64,000 bases of DNA from assembly GCA_033032865.1 (NCBI GenBank), contig JAWHQI010000064.1:2480001-2544000 (forward strand). The letters are read 5' to 3'. Position 1 is the stretch's first letter. Every line of letters starts with the position of its first letter. The position numbers were made by a program, and so were the translations under genes. Positions 21,624 through 32,532 of the stretch are shown here, in pieces. The DNA comes from Dactylorhiza incarnata. Taxonomy: Eukaryota; Streptophyta; Magnoliopsida; Asparagales; Orchidaceae. The notes beneath the pieces were generated by a model. It had not been told where the DNA came from. It ran no database searches and saw only the letters and a list, made by a program, of their open reading frames with translations.

Positions 21624-22734
21624 GTTCCCCCACCTCGGTCGTGTAGTCGGCCATGAAGTCCGCCACCGCTTGGGCCTTGATTGATGTCCTGGGTATGAAC
21701 GTAATATTGAACTCGCTCAGCTCCACAGACCATTTGGCCAATCTTCCCGAGTGTTCCACCCCTTCCATGATTTTTCGAAGCGGGTGGTCCGTCATTACTC
21801 TGATGGAGTATGCCTGAAAGTAGGGCCGGAGCCTCCGCACCGCCACCACTAATGCGAAAGCCAACTTCTCCAAGATTGGATACCGGAGCTCTGCCTTTTT
21901 CAGCACTGGGCTGACATAGTAGATGGGGAACTGTTGTCTTCCTTCCTCTCGGATCAATACAGAGCTTACTGCCTCAAGTCCCACTCCTAGATATAGGGAT
22001 AGGTCTTCTCCTGGCCTCGACCCTTGAAGTAAGGGGGTTTGGGCGAGCTGCTCTTTCAAGGCTTGGAAGGCTCCCTCGCATTCCGGAGTCCTTTCAAATT
22101 TCTTGTTGCCTCTTAGCGCTTTAAAGAAAGGCGCGCATATCTCTCCCGCCTTGGAGAGGAACCTGCTGAGTCCAGCAAGCTTCTCGGTGAGGCTCTGAAC
22201 CTCCTTTGGGTTTCTCGGCGACCCCAACTCCATTATCGCCTTGACCTTGTCTGGGTTAGGCTCCACCCCCACTGGGGTGAGCAAGTGACCTAGAAACTTC
22301 CCCCGGCTAGCTCCGAAGACACACTTCAAGGGGTTGAGTTTCATCTTATACTTCCGCAGGGTCCCGAATGTCTCCTCAAGGTCTCGTAGCTGAGACCCGA
22401 GGTCCTGGCTCTTTACCATGAGATCATCGACATAGACCTCCAAGTTCTTTCCCCTTTGTTCTCGAAAAACCCGATCCATCATCCTTTGATAAGTGGCACC
22501 TGCATTCTTGAGCCCAAAGGGCATCATCTTATAACAGTAGCATCCGTCCCCCGTGATAAAAGAGACATCTTTGATGTTCGGGGGGTGCATGCAGATTTGA
22601 TGGTAACTTGAAAAAGCATCTAAGAAAGACATTACAGAAAAACCAACGGCTGAGTCAATCAGCGCGTCGATTCTGGGCAGGGGGTAGCAATCTTTCGGGC
22701 CTGATTTATTAAGAAGTGAAAAGTCGATACACAT
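21466..22734 (-). pseudogene. E reverse transcriptase and first RNase H
   Basis: RT palm blocks: MCIDFSLLNKSGPKDCYPLP at the start, FLDAFSSYHQI near residue 39, and catalytic YVDD near residue 101. Then thumb/connection and RNase H with TDHPLRKIMEG and the ADFMADY block near residue 366. The frame is offset from the preceding protease/RT start by an indel near 22740 and again before the second RNase H near 21580. Confidence 0.9.
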
Positions 22735-23954
22735 ACGCCACTTACCTCCCCCTTATTCACCATGACTACATTGGAGACCCAGCCTGGATACTGGATCTTC
22801 GATACAAAACCTGCTTGTATGAGCTTTTTCACCTCCTCGCGGATTGGTCCCTCCAGCTTGTCCGCCGTGGCCCTTTTCTTTTGGCGGATGGGGCGGGTGC
22901 CGGGGTCGAGGTTGAGGCGGTGGCAAGCCACATCCGCATCGATCCCGGGCATCTCCGCGGCGCTCCAAGCGAAGACGTCCATGTTTTTCTGCACGCAGGC
23001 CAGGATCTCGGCCTGCTCCTTCGGATTGAGCTCTCCGCTGATTCGGACCTTTTCCACCACCCCGAGCCGAGTGGTGACTTCAAGTTCCACGACCTCATCC
23101 ACAACCTCCAGCCTGGATTGCTCTCCCCAAGTATTTTTCTCCTCTCCATCGCCAGTGAGCGCTTGGGCTCCTTCCTCCGTATCTGCCCCTCCTACCATCA
23201 TCAACTCTTCCACCCCTCCTTCCTGGGCACCTTCTCCTTTCCTCTCTTCTTCTCCTCTTTCCGCCCTGGGCCTCTCGGCGACCCCTTCCTGGGCATGAAC
23301 CTCTTCTCCCTCCGTCCTCTCCTCAGCTCTTTTATCTTCTCCGACTCCTGTCGCTTCCTCCATCACTTTATCGAACTCCTCCGCCTCTCCCATCCAGGTG
23401 ATGGTGTTGACAGCCGTCACATAGCACTGTCTCGCCATCTTGGGGTCTCCTCGGATCCGGACCTGGACTCCACCCGTGTTGAACTTGAGACACTGGTGGA
23501 ACGTGGAAGGGACGCATCTAAACGCGTTGATGAGAGGCCGTCCGAAGATGGCGCTGTAGCTGCTCGGGGCATCCACTATCACGAAGCGGCAGTTCCGGGA
23601 CTGCCCTCCGAGGGTCACATGGAGCCCAACTCCACCTTCTACTTCCTTCCTTTCCCCTGAAAAGCCGAATAGGGGGCCATCCTAGGCCAACACCCTCTTG
23701 GATTCTACCTTCATCTCATCAAACGCCTTCTTGAAGACGACGTTGACCGAGCTACCGTTATCGACTAGAATCCGCGAGACGGTGAAAATCTCGATGGCGG
23801 TCTGGATGACCAGCGCATCGCAGAACGGGTCCTCGTAGCTCGGCATGTCCTTCTGGGAGAAAGTGATTCTCTCCGCCGGGGGTGGAGCCGTGGATGTTGA
23901 GGCCACGCTCCGCCGATAGATGGTATGAAGGCTAGCCTTGCGGGTTGCCTCCAC
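22659..23954 (-). pseudogene. E protease and RT N terminus
   Basis: Protease with VDNGSSVNVVFKKAF (active site DNG, common in Tat elements), then a TAG stop at 23682 and, in the same frame, the second half of protease (AIFGRPLINAF near 23540). An acidic Glu/Gly-rich linker follows (about 23380-23130), then the RT lead-in FVSKIQYPGWVSNVVMVNKG. The charged linker is unusually long. Confidence 0.82.
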
Positions 23955-23956
23955 TC

Positions 23957-25466
23957 CTACCCCCCATGGATCACCCCGATCCCTACTCTACTCCCCACAT
24001 CAACTCTGTCTTCACACCTTTCTTCCTCCTCCCCTCGAGGCTCGACCTCCTCAATTCTCACCTGTTGCCTTGGCGCGGGGGCTCGGCCCCTTTTGGTTTC
24101 CAGGAACTCTGGGCAGGTGGTCGTCGCGTGACCTTCCTCATCGTGGAAGTCATAATATGGCAACACCACCTCCCCTGCTTCGCCTTCCGCCACCCTATTC
24201 CTCCTCCTTCTTGCTCCCGCTTCTTCTCTCGCCTCTTCTCTCCTTCCTCTTCCTCTTCCCCTTCTGATCGCCATAGCTTGCTGAGGCGGGGGAGGCAATG
24301 GCCTCGGACCCTGCCTCCATGCCAGCTGATGGGGTCTTCCTTGACCCCCATAAAAGTTACCCCTTCCCGGGCCGTAACCTCTTCCCTGACCTTGCATTCC
24401 TTCGGCACGCTGCCTCCACTCCCCCTCCGGGGCCCTGGGCTCTTCCCTTCTCCTTACCTCTTGCTGCCTGACCTCCGGCTCACTAATCTTTGCTAGCCTC
24501 CTGGTGAGCTCTGGGTTGGCCTCCTCGCCCTCAATCTCCTGTGCCACCCTCTCCATCAACTCCTCGTAGGAGACGGGGGCTTTTCTTTTCAAAGCCATTT
24601 TGAAAAAGCTCTCCCTTAGCCCAACATTGAAAGCGAGCTGGAGTGCGAATCCTGGCATCTCCTGGGTGAGCAGCACTTTCTCTTGGAACCGATTCGCGTA
24701 GCGAGCCAATGACTCCTTTGGCTCTTGCATCATTTTGAAGAGGGACTCAGTGTCCTTCTTCCTCTTCTTTGCGGTGGAGAATCGCAATAAAAAGCTCCGG
24801 CGCAAATCCTCGAAAGCGTAGATTGACCCTGTAGGGATTTGATGGAACCAGTCCCTGGCCTTTTCTTTGAGAGTGATGGCGAAGAGCCGACACTTAAAAG
24901 CATCCGACATCGGTCTGATGGAGACCGAGTCCTCAAAAGACTGGAGATGCTGGACAGGGTTTTCCCTGCCGTTGTAGTACACCCTGTCCCACTCTCCGAA
25001 CCCTGCCGGGACAGGTGCTGAAAGTACTAACTCGCAGAAGGGGCTTCCCCCTTCTACCACCCTTTCTCGCTCCGCTCGCCCCCCCGAGCTCTCTCACCAG
25101 ACTCGAGCTCGCGGGGACCGCGCTCGCGAGAACAGCCTTTGCCTGGACCACTCCTACGGTCGTCATGTCTTCCGGGTGCTCGATCGCCTGCGTCGCGCTC
25201 GCCGACACAGAGCTTGCCGACATGGAGCTCACCGGCATGAAGCTCGCCGGGCTGGCGAACAGCACCCGCCCTTCTAAGTCCTGCACTGTACTTCCCGTAA
25301 CTTCCTTCCCGACCCTCCCCCCCGGGGCGTTCTCGCCAAGCGCTGCTGGGGGAAGGGTCGCCTGGGGTGCCGGGGTCGCGAACTCTCTTCGCAGTTCCGC
25401 GACCGCGAGCCCGAAGGTGTCAAGCACCTCCCTCCTAAAGTCCGCGAACATCCTCGGTGTCACCAC
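23957..25466 (-). pseudogene. E gag
   Basis: Two frames joined by an indel near 25030. The N-terminal part (25466-24933) has MFADFRREVLDTFGLAV and a Ser/Ala-rich stretch. The capsid domain (25060-23957) has LKEKARDWFHQIPTGSIYAF, typical of Tat Gag, then an Arg/Gly-rich RNA-binding-like stretch. A degenerate zinc-knuckle-like segment YYDFHDEEGHATTTC lacks the first Cys. The gag start is about 100 bp from the primer site. Confidence 0.85.
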
Positions 25467-25508
25467 TTGCGGTGGCTCACTGAACCCCTCGCCTTGATCC
25501 TCGCCTCA

Positions 25509-26191
25509 TATCATGCCTGCTCCTTGGAACTTTCTTGGACCATCCACACTCCACTCTCACCGCACCAAAATGTTGAAACCGATTTCTCGGTCTCTTGTGG
25601 AGCTCGGGGCCCTCACCGAAATGAGGGGCAGCTAGCCCTTACTGATCCCTCAGAGAAGGCAGACTGAAAACTAGGAAGATGACTAAGACCTTAGTCGTAG
25701 CGAGGAGGTCCCTCCACTAACCCAGAAGATCGTTGAGCGCTTCCACTCCCAAGCCAAAGCTGAGACTCGGGCACCTTGGAGAGCTCAGGAAATGCTAACC
25801 AAAGAAAGCCTAAGGAGAGGGAAGCTGAAGTGCCTCCTCTCCAAAGGTGCCCTTGATGTCCTATTTATAGATTTTCTGATCTGACCTGCAAATAGCAGGA
25901 TTCCGCCTTTTGATTTTACTATCCGCACCCCAAATGGGTCTGCTAACAGCCAAACTCCGCTGTTTGGAGAGGCTAAAGGCAGACCACCAAGGGTGACATA
26001 GTAATTTGGCCGATCCCAGCGACTCAGGGAGGAATCTGGCTCGCCCGTCTTCTCGCGACCCATCGGCGAGTTCTTGACTCGCTCGCCTCCTTGCGAGCAT
26101 TCAGCGGGTTCTTGACTCGCTCGCCTCCTGTCATGCCTGCTCCTTGGAACTTTCTTGGACCAGTCACACTCCACGCTCACCGCACCAAAAT
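25509..26191 (-). repeat. Partial duplicate of E 5' LTR (25571-26130) plus duplicated primer-site leader
   Basis: 25571-26130 is an LTR copy lacking its right end. It is followed by about 61 bp (26131-26191) that duplicate 25510-25570, including the CACCGCACCAAAA primer-site region. The duplicated unit is 621 bp. The breakpoint shares TCGCCTC with the internal sequence, a short homology lying inside the LTR 38-bp repeat. Confidence 0.88.
26182..26191 (-). other. E primer binding site (tRNA not identified); duplicate at 25561-25570
   Basis: The minus strand reads TTTTGGTGCGGTGAGAG right after the LTR end GGTTTCAACA. TGG marks the complement of a tRNA CCA end, but the sequence is not initiator Met and I cannot name the tRNA with confidence. 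Confidence 0.6.
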
Positions 26192-26853
26192 GTTGAAACC
26201 GATTTCTCGGTCTCTTGTGGAGCTCGGGGCCCTCACCGAAATGAGGGGCAGCTAGCCCTTACTGATCCCTCGGAGAAGGCAGACTGAAAACTAGGAAGAT
26301 GACTAAGACCTTAGTCACAGCGAGGAGGTCCCTCCACTAACCCGGAAGATCGTTGAGCGCTTCCCCTCCCAAGCCAAAGCTGAGACTCAGGCACCTTGGA
26401 GAGCTCAGGAAATGCTAACCAAAGAAAGCCTAAGGAGAGGGAAGCTGAAGTGCCATCCTCTCCAAAGGTGCCCTTGAGGTCCTATTTATAGATTTTCTGA
26501 TCTGGCCTGCAAATAGCAGGATTCCGCCTTTTGATTTTACTATCCGCACCCCAAATGGGTCTGCTAACAGCCAAACTCTGCTGTTTGGAGAGGCTAAAGG
26601 CAGACCACCAAGGGTGACAGAGTAATTTGGCTGATCCCGGCGACTCGGGGAGGAATCTGGCTCGCCCGTCTTCTCGCGACCCATCAGCGAGTTCTTGACT
26701 CGCTCGCCTCCTTGTGAGCATTCGGCGGGTTCTTGACTCGCTCGCCTCCTTGCGAGCATTCGGCGGGCCTCTGGCTCGCTCGCCTTCTTGCGAACAACCC
26801 GGCTCGCTTCGCTTTTGTTTGCCCATCCTCTAGGCGAATATCGGGGTTGTACA
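26192..26853 (-). repeat. E 5' LTR (662 bp)
   Basis: Complete copy with TGTTGAAACC and GGTTGTACA ends, flanked on the right by target duplication CTGGG. It is closely similar to 14153-14815, with scattered substitutions. Confidence 0.93.
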
Positions 26854-26858
26854 CTGGG

Positions 26859-27463
26859 GTGGTTTCCCTTTCTTCAGCCTCAACCCTGTTCTTCAGAAGC
26901 ATCTCATATGACTTAAGCTTTCCTAGCAAAGCATCAGTTGAGATCTCTTTGTGGCATCTGGATTATCTAATTTCTTAGATCCTTGAATCCCATGAGCTAG
27001 GGAAGCACATGAGAATCTTATCATTAATTTCAGTCAAGGATATTTCCTTGTCTAATCCTCTGAGCTCATTAATGATAAGGCTGAATCTATCATACATATT
27101 AACAACAGATTCTTCAGCTTTCTTTTGAAAGTTCTCATACTTGGATATGAGAAGGGACTTTTTGTCCTTTCTTTCATCAGCACTTCCTTCCACCATTGTG
27201 GTTAGTGAATCCCAGATCTCCTTTGCTGATTGGCACTCAACAACTTTCTGGAAAATGTCATCTGACATTGTTGACACCAGAATATTCATGGCCTTGGCAT
27301 CACATGTCTTGACCTTCTTCTCAGCCTCTGTCCATTCCTTTCTTGGGACAGCCTCAGTTGTTGAGGTTTCACCTTCCTTTTGTCTAACTGGAGCAGGAGG
27401 ACCTGCGAGAAGAACATTGTAGATGTCTTCATCAATTAAATTCATGTAAAGCCTTATCCTGGC
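26859..27463 (-). pseudogene. D gag middle part
   Basis: Copia gag between the C insertion (27464) and the E insertion (26858). It encodes RIRLYMNLIDEDIYNVLLAG at the C side, then KAMNILVSTMSDDIFQKVVE, MYDRFSLIINELRGLDKE and KILMCFPSSWDSR. The frame has a stop near 26975 and resumes with GKLKSYEMLLKNRVEAEERE up to the E breakpoint. It is strongly similar to A gag (41162 onward), showing that A and D are related families. Confidence 0.9.
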
Positions 27464-27503
27464 TGATAGTTTGTTTAGGATGTAGTCTTAGTCATCTAGA
27501 GGG

Positions 27504-27541
<38 letters not shown>

Positions 27542-28724
27542 AGGTTTCTTTTTCTTTTGGCTATTAACTAGTTATTTTCTAATTTTATGTTAGTTATTAT
27601 CAAGCATCCAAAAATCACACAAAGATTTATAGAAGTTCCTCAAGACAGGGTGTCTTTAGTAGTCCTCTTTCCCCCTTCACCTTTCTAACAATGAGTTAGA
27701 TAAGACCAACACCTCCAAACTCAGCTCCAAGAGCTTACAACACAGATCCCTCATGATCTCTCAGGTCTTCACAAACCCTACCTCAGGCCCAACAGCCCTA
27801 CCTCAGGCTCAACAACCCTACCTCAGATCACCTACTAATCCTACACTCAAGCTGACCTCTCAGCTCTACTACTCAGGCTAAACAACCCTACTTCCTCAGG
27901 AAAAGATGCCCTACAGCTCGGAACTGTTAAGTTCCTACAGTAATAATAATGTATGATTACAAAAGAAGATAGAATGAACTTAGTCTTCTGTTGCAGAACA
28001 ACTGTTGTGGCAGTCTTGAATATGGGATAAGTTCAATGGACTCAACTTTAATTCTCCTGATCCTTTTCTTCAGAGAAAGAGTGAGGATCAACTTGCTTTG
28101 TCTTGAGTTGATCAAGAGGAGCAATCTATTCTCTCCTTGCAGCTTCAGGAAACAGGAAGTGAGAGCTTTCTTGGCTGCCGTCAATGGAACAATAAACTTG
28201 TTCTTCTTTTGTGTGCTGGAGAGTTGGAGAGAGCAAGTGTGTTTCTACAAAGCCCTAATTTTCTCCTTTATACTTCACTGATCTTCAATGGCTATCATAT
28301 GTCCTCCTGACACAACATGGGAGTGATTGGGACATCCTCTCCTGCTTTACAAGTGTTGCGCTAAAAGTAAAACCCGCCAGTCCTTTTGGGCCGAGACAGA
28401 TTCAAGTCTTAGCGACATCATCTGTCCCGTCCCAGCGGATCCATTGAGATAGACAGTTGTCTCAGTGATTTTCTTCTATCTGCAGCTCAGCTGGCCCAGA
28501 CTCCTTCTCAGTGGCTCCTGGCCTTGTCTCAGCGGTTCACCTGAGACTGAGAGCTCATCTCAGCGGTTTTGGCAGCAAGCCAACTGAACTCACTACATAC
28601 CTTGGTATGACCTAACCCTGCATAGTTATGAGATGAAATGAGGTTTATCAAATACAACTTGTACTTAGCATTTAGTGTGAAGCCTCTTCAAATCAAGGGA
28701 ACTTTGAGGGTCATATTTCCAACA
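27464..28724 (-). repeat. C 3' LTR with 32-G run and TCTCAGCGG array
   Basis: Contains a homopolymer of about 32 G at 27505-27536 (20 G in the partner LTR near 38350), a TATAAA box on the minus strand at 28267-28272, and TCTCAGCGG/CCGCTGAGA motifs between about 28390 and 28570. The small open frames within (27957-28281) are repeated in the partner LTR and lack family features. Confidence 0.93.
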
Positions 28725-29104
28725 ATCTTGCTCTATTTGAAGAAGACAGAACACCCTCAAATGCTAAAGTACATAACTCATAAATTTTAGATATGTAGCA
28801 TTACTAAAAAGAGTTCATCATATCATGCTCATTGCATCAGAAATATTATAACATATAATGTTTATGAAAGTCATATTACCACAGAGTTTAATCACTCAAA
28901 CAGTATGATTTGATAAACATGATAATGCAGCACAAATAAATTTAACCAATAATAACAGGGTTAAAATTTAGCTAAATCTCAGATTAGCAATTCAGATAGG
29001 GTAATAAATCATAGTTCAATTTGCATTCACATATTCATAAAACATTTCAGACAAATAATAGTTCAATTTTCATCCAGCCATTCATAAGACATTTATACAT
29101 TCAT
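28725..29104 (-). other. C 3' UTR
   Basis: AT-rich and non-coding. The polypurine-like segment next to the LTR is weak (AGAGCAAGAT on the minus strand). Nothing else seen. Confidence 0.5.
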
Positions 29105-32028
29105 TTAGAGTTTTCTTTTCTTAGAAGAAGAGCAGTCAGGAATATCAGCATCTGCTTCTTTTCCTTCAGCTGAGGCCAGTTGGTATGCTGCAACATTCAT
29201 GTCTTCAGCAACCACTTCTTCTTGAACTGGAAGCCCCTTATCTTAAGCATCTTTAGCCATGTCTTCAAGGAGATTTGTGGCTGTGTCTTTTTCAGCATTT
29301 GCAGCTTCAATCTCAGCAATTTTCCTTTTGTTCTCTTGCCTCTGGAAATACAGAAAGGGCTTTGGGATGTATCTAGAAGGCTTTCTTCTTGGGTTATCTT
29401 TTCTTACCAAATTAGCTTTGAATACTTTTTCTCTTTTGTATTTCTCTCTAAATGTCTTATCCATTCTTCAGATGGATAGAGCTTATCAATGTCTTTTCCA
29501 ATTTGACCATGGCTTAGTCAGGCATTTAGTATTATTTTTGTGGAGTCATCACTCCAATACTCATAATCAGGGTCTCTATTCTGCACATCCCTTTGCCTAG
29601 CCATGTATTCTTCAGTCAGTAATACATGTTCTCTCTCTCTTCTCTTTTTTACTCTCTCATTCTGGGCAATTGCTTCTTGATGTGGGAAATCCCAATCTTC
29701 TGCCCTATTGACATCTAAGAGAGGAAGATTCAGTGCCAGTCTTGTACCTTGTAGAACTTTAAGGGTAAGATTAGAATTTTTAATAGCATTTGTGCCCTCC
29801 CCCTTTCTGGCTTCTTCATATACATGTTGATGAATGCCTTACTTAGCTGTTGTTATAGTGCCAGATAGGGTTTGGAAAACATTCTCAAAGTCTGCATGAA
29901 GTTCATCTTTGAGATTGACTACCCCAACATTCAGTTGGGTAGTGGTGACTATTTCAGCAATGGATTTGAATACATTGGCAATGTCAGTCTTCAGCTCCTC
30001 CTTGTTCCTGTCAGCTTCTTCATTCAATTGTAATGCAGTTGAGTAGACATACTCTTGGATGTGATTGGCTGACTTTTCTATTACTTCATCTGTTTGGCTG
30101 ACAAATTTTTTGACATAAGTTATGTCTTGTTCAGACATTTGGAGGTGTTTATCTGAGTATAGTATTCTGAGAAATTACAGTCTTCTTTGCTAGATCAAAC
30201 CATTTGGTCATCTGTTTGTTCAGAATACCAGTGTCTTCCTTAATTTCCTTGACCTTATTCTGTACTTCAGTCTTTAAAGTTATCAGGGACTGATCTATAT
30301 ATGCTTTGACTGTTGTAACTGATTGGTCTACATAGGTCTTCATGGAAGTGAGATTATTCTGTAGCATCAGGTTAATAGCATGAAGAATATTCTCATTTGA
30401 TGAAGTGGAAGTGGAGGCTTGCTGATCAGTGATTATTGGGGCTGGGGACCTTTGTGGACTTGGAGGAGGTACTATGTTGAGTACAATCTGCACTGCAGGT
30501 TCAGGCAGTACTGCAGCTGGTGCATCCACCTTTTCAGCAAAGACAGCTATATCATCAATGTGATCTGGATGAATTCCATCATTGTCCAAATCATCTTCAT
30601 CACCATTATCTTGCTCCTCCCCCTCAGAGAAAGCATCTTTGTCAGATGAGTCCAGGAAGGGTGGGACAATTAGTTGGAGTTAGAGTTAACTACTTAGAAA
30701 TTCTAAAGATGGGATTGTAAGGCTTATCAAGAACTTCATCTTTATCAACAGTTAGCTCTTTCTGCTTCTCTCCCTCAGATGGGGCACTATATTGTCCTGG
30801 TGAAGGTAAGGACCAGAGGGCTGGTTCATTATCAGGATTAAGCCTAATTCTTTCTTCAAGATTGAAAATAAATCTGTCAATCTGACCTTGTAAATCTTGA
30901 GGTGAGGGCCTTTTGTCCTCATCATCATTATTGATGTTTGTAATATCTAAGGAGGATGGTTCTTGTTGATGCTCCACCTCAGATGGAGCACTCATTTGTC
31001 CTTGAGGAGCTATGGTCCATATTATTTAACTGTTAGAATTGACTGCCTAATTGATTGGTTATGATCTATTAATTACATGAGTAGTGTGAAGTTTGAAAGA
31101 TTATTACCAGGAGTTATATCTTTGTCCAGCTCATGCGGATGGATAGTGTCAACTGGCATGTCATCCTGTGGAGCATCCTTGTCAAGATTGCTGTGTGATT
31201 CAATGTCAGCACCAATATCTTTATCATTGTCTGAGGTGTCAGACTCAGAGCTTGACATAATCAGTCTAGGTTTCTTTGTGCATTTAGATGCCTTTTTGTC
31301 TTTTCCTTTAGCCTCAGTGGGCTGACTCATGGGAAGCACCCTGGTAAACCTTTCTAATGTTTTAATATCCATTCTTTTGAGATAATGAAGGTTTGCTCCT
31401 TTGGATTTGCCAAACTTGTCAGAGTAAGTTTGGAGGAGATATAGGGAAAGAATTCAGCCCATGTTGGGTGCTTGTAAGCATTCCTTAATTCCTTGAAATA
31501 TGACTTCTCCCTAAGAGGTTTTTCTTTTCAGTATTATCCTTGTCATGAGGTCAAACATGTATTGTGATATTGTGTCATGAGACCCTGGTTTGCAAAGGAT
31601 AGCTTTTCCCACAATGTCTAATAAAAGTTTTTCCTTTTGGTTGAAGAATTTCCCTTTCAATGATCCAGTTTGGTATCATTGTACTCAGTCCATTTCAGAG
31701 CTTTCTTCTTATCTTTCTCAGAGATTTCATCCTCCTCACTTGGACTGCAGGATGGGAGATGTAAACCTTTTTCAAGCTTTGCAGAGGTGATCTTTATTCT
31801 GTCTTCTCCAAACTTTGACTTGAGAGATGATTTTGAAGTGGATAACTTGGCATTCCCAAACCATTCCAGAACTTCAGTTCTGAGAATGACATAGGGTTCA
31901 GATAGAAGAAATTCCAGGCCTTGGTCTGCAAGGAGTTGAATCACTCCCTTGTTGTCTAGAGCATGAGCAAACCCATCCCTAATTATTTCATATCCTTCAA
32001 GAAGATCCTTAGAGCTTTTGGGAGCCAT
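29105..32028 (-). pseudogene. C accessory ORF (homologue of the D accessory ORF) with coiled coils and basic tail
   Basis: About 970 codons broken by stops and shifts. The start MAPKSSKDLLEGYEIIRDGF at 32028 is six bases after a TCTACAG acceptor-like site. The N-terminal domain (to about 31400) matches the D protein in pattern (LLLDIVGKAILCK block near 31620). Then come acidic/Ser-rich linkers (31372-31073, 30995-30690) and long helical, heptad-like segments (SMKTYVDQSVTTVKAYIDQS near 30340; SANHIQEYVYSTALQLNEEA near 30060). The C terminus CSSSKKRKL ends at 29105 and looks like a nuclear signal. No membrane span is seen. Such 3' ORFs are often called envelope-like in SIRE elements, but these features favour a nuclear or cytoplasmic protein. 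Function is unknown. Confidence 0.65.
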
Positions 32029-32033
32029 TGGTG

Positions 32034-32345
32034 CTGTAGAAGAATGTGCTGGGACGGAAAGGGTTCGTCTCGGCGGCTAGGAAAGAAAGGTCGTGTACCT
32101 CTTACAGATTAAAGATTGTTTATTTATATGGCTTAAGTCTATGTTAAGATTAACCCTAATCATTAGATTTAATTGCTCTTATAATTGTAAGTAGAGTTGG
32201 GCCAATTTGGGGTTGCATTTAGACAAGGTATTATAAAACCATCCCATCTCAGCGGAACCGCTAAGACGGCAACCTAAACGCTGGGATATAACACTATCAT
32301 CCGCTAGGACAGTTTTAGCAGTCTCAGCGATTCCGCTGAGACTTT
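32034..32345. repeat. C motif array (TCTCAGCGG/CCGCTGAGA) upstream of the accessory ORF
   Basis: CATCTCAGCGGAACCGCTAAG near 32244 in the sense given and GTCTCAGCGATTCCGCTGAG near 32320 form imperfect dyads, with further partial copies (TCTCGGCGG 32070, CTCAGCTG 32348). The same motif clusters occur in both C LTRs. No ORF is present between pol and the accessory gene. Confidence 0.7.
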
Positions 32346-32532
32346 TCTCAGCTGTGTCAATGGCTCAGCTGTAACAGACTTGTCTGTTCTAGCTGATCTC
32401 TTACCTGATCATTAAACCTAGTGAGGTTTGAATGTGATGTGACCTTATCCTATTACCAGGGGTTGATGTGATAAGATTTTGAATTCTAACTTAACCTGTA
32501 ACATCACAAAGAAGAGTTGAAAGAAAGAATTA

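Larger units (their letters stand above)
14153..26853 (-). mobile_element. E: Ty3/gypsy Tat-lineage LTR retrotransposon with antisense genes
   Basis: TGTTGAAAC...GGTTGTACA LTRs and a CTGGG target duplication (14148-14152, 26854-26858) bound 12.7 kb. The right (5') LTR is partly duplicated in tandem. Gag-pol is on the minus strand (25466-19894) with protease, RT, RNase H, a second archaeal-type RNase H and integrase; the double RNase H is diagnostic of the Tat lineage. Between integrase and the 3' LTR lie two plus-strand, intron-containing gene-like units and a five-unit tandem repeat. The sequence is much more GC-rich than its copia surroundings. Several frameshifts and stops make gag-pol inactive. 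Confidence 0.93.

Noticed and set aside
22716..23660. 314-residue plus-strand ORF
   Set aside because: Opposite-strand shadow of the E protease/RT coding region; GC-rich codons on the minus strand suppress stops on the plus strand.
27957..28281. Paired small ORFs in C LTR, repeated at 38790-39114
   Set aside because: Repetition is explained by the LTR pair; composition and lack of family features argue against coding.
29105..32028. Envelope gene of a retrovirus-like element
   Set aside because: No signal peptide, hydrophobic span or furin-like site; basic nuclear-type tail. Kept as an accessory ORF of unknown function.
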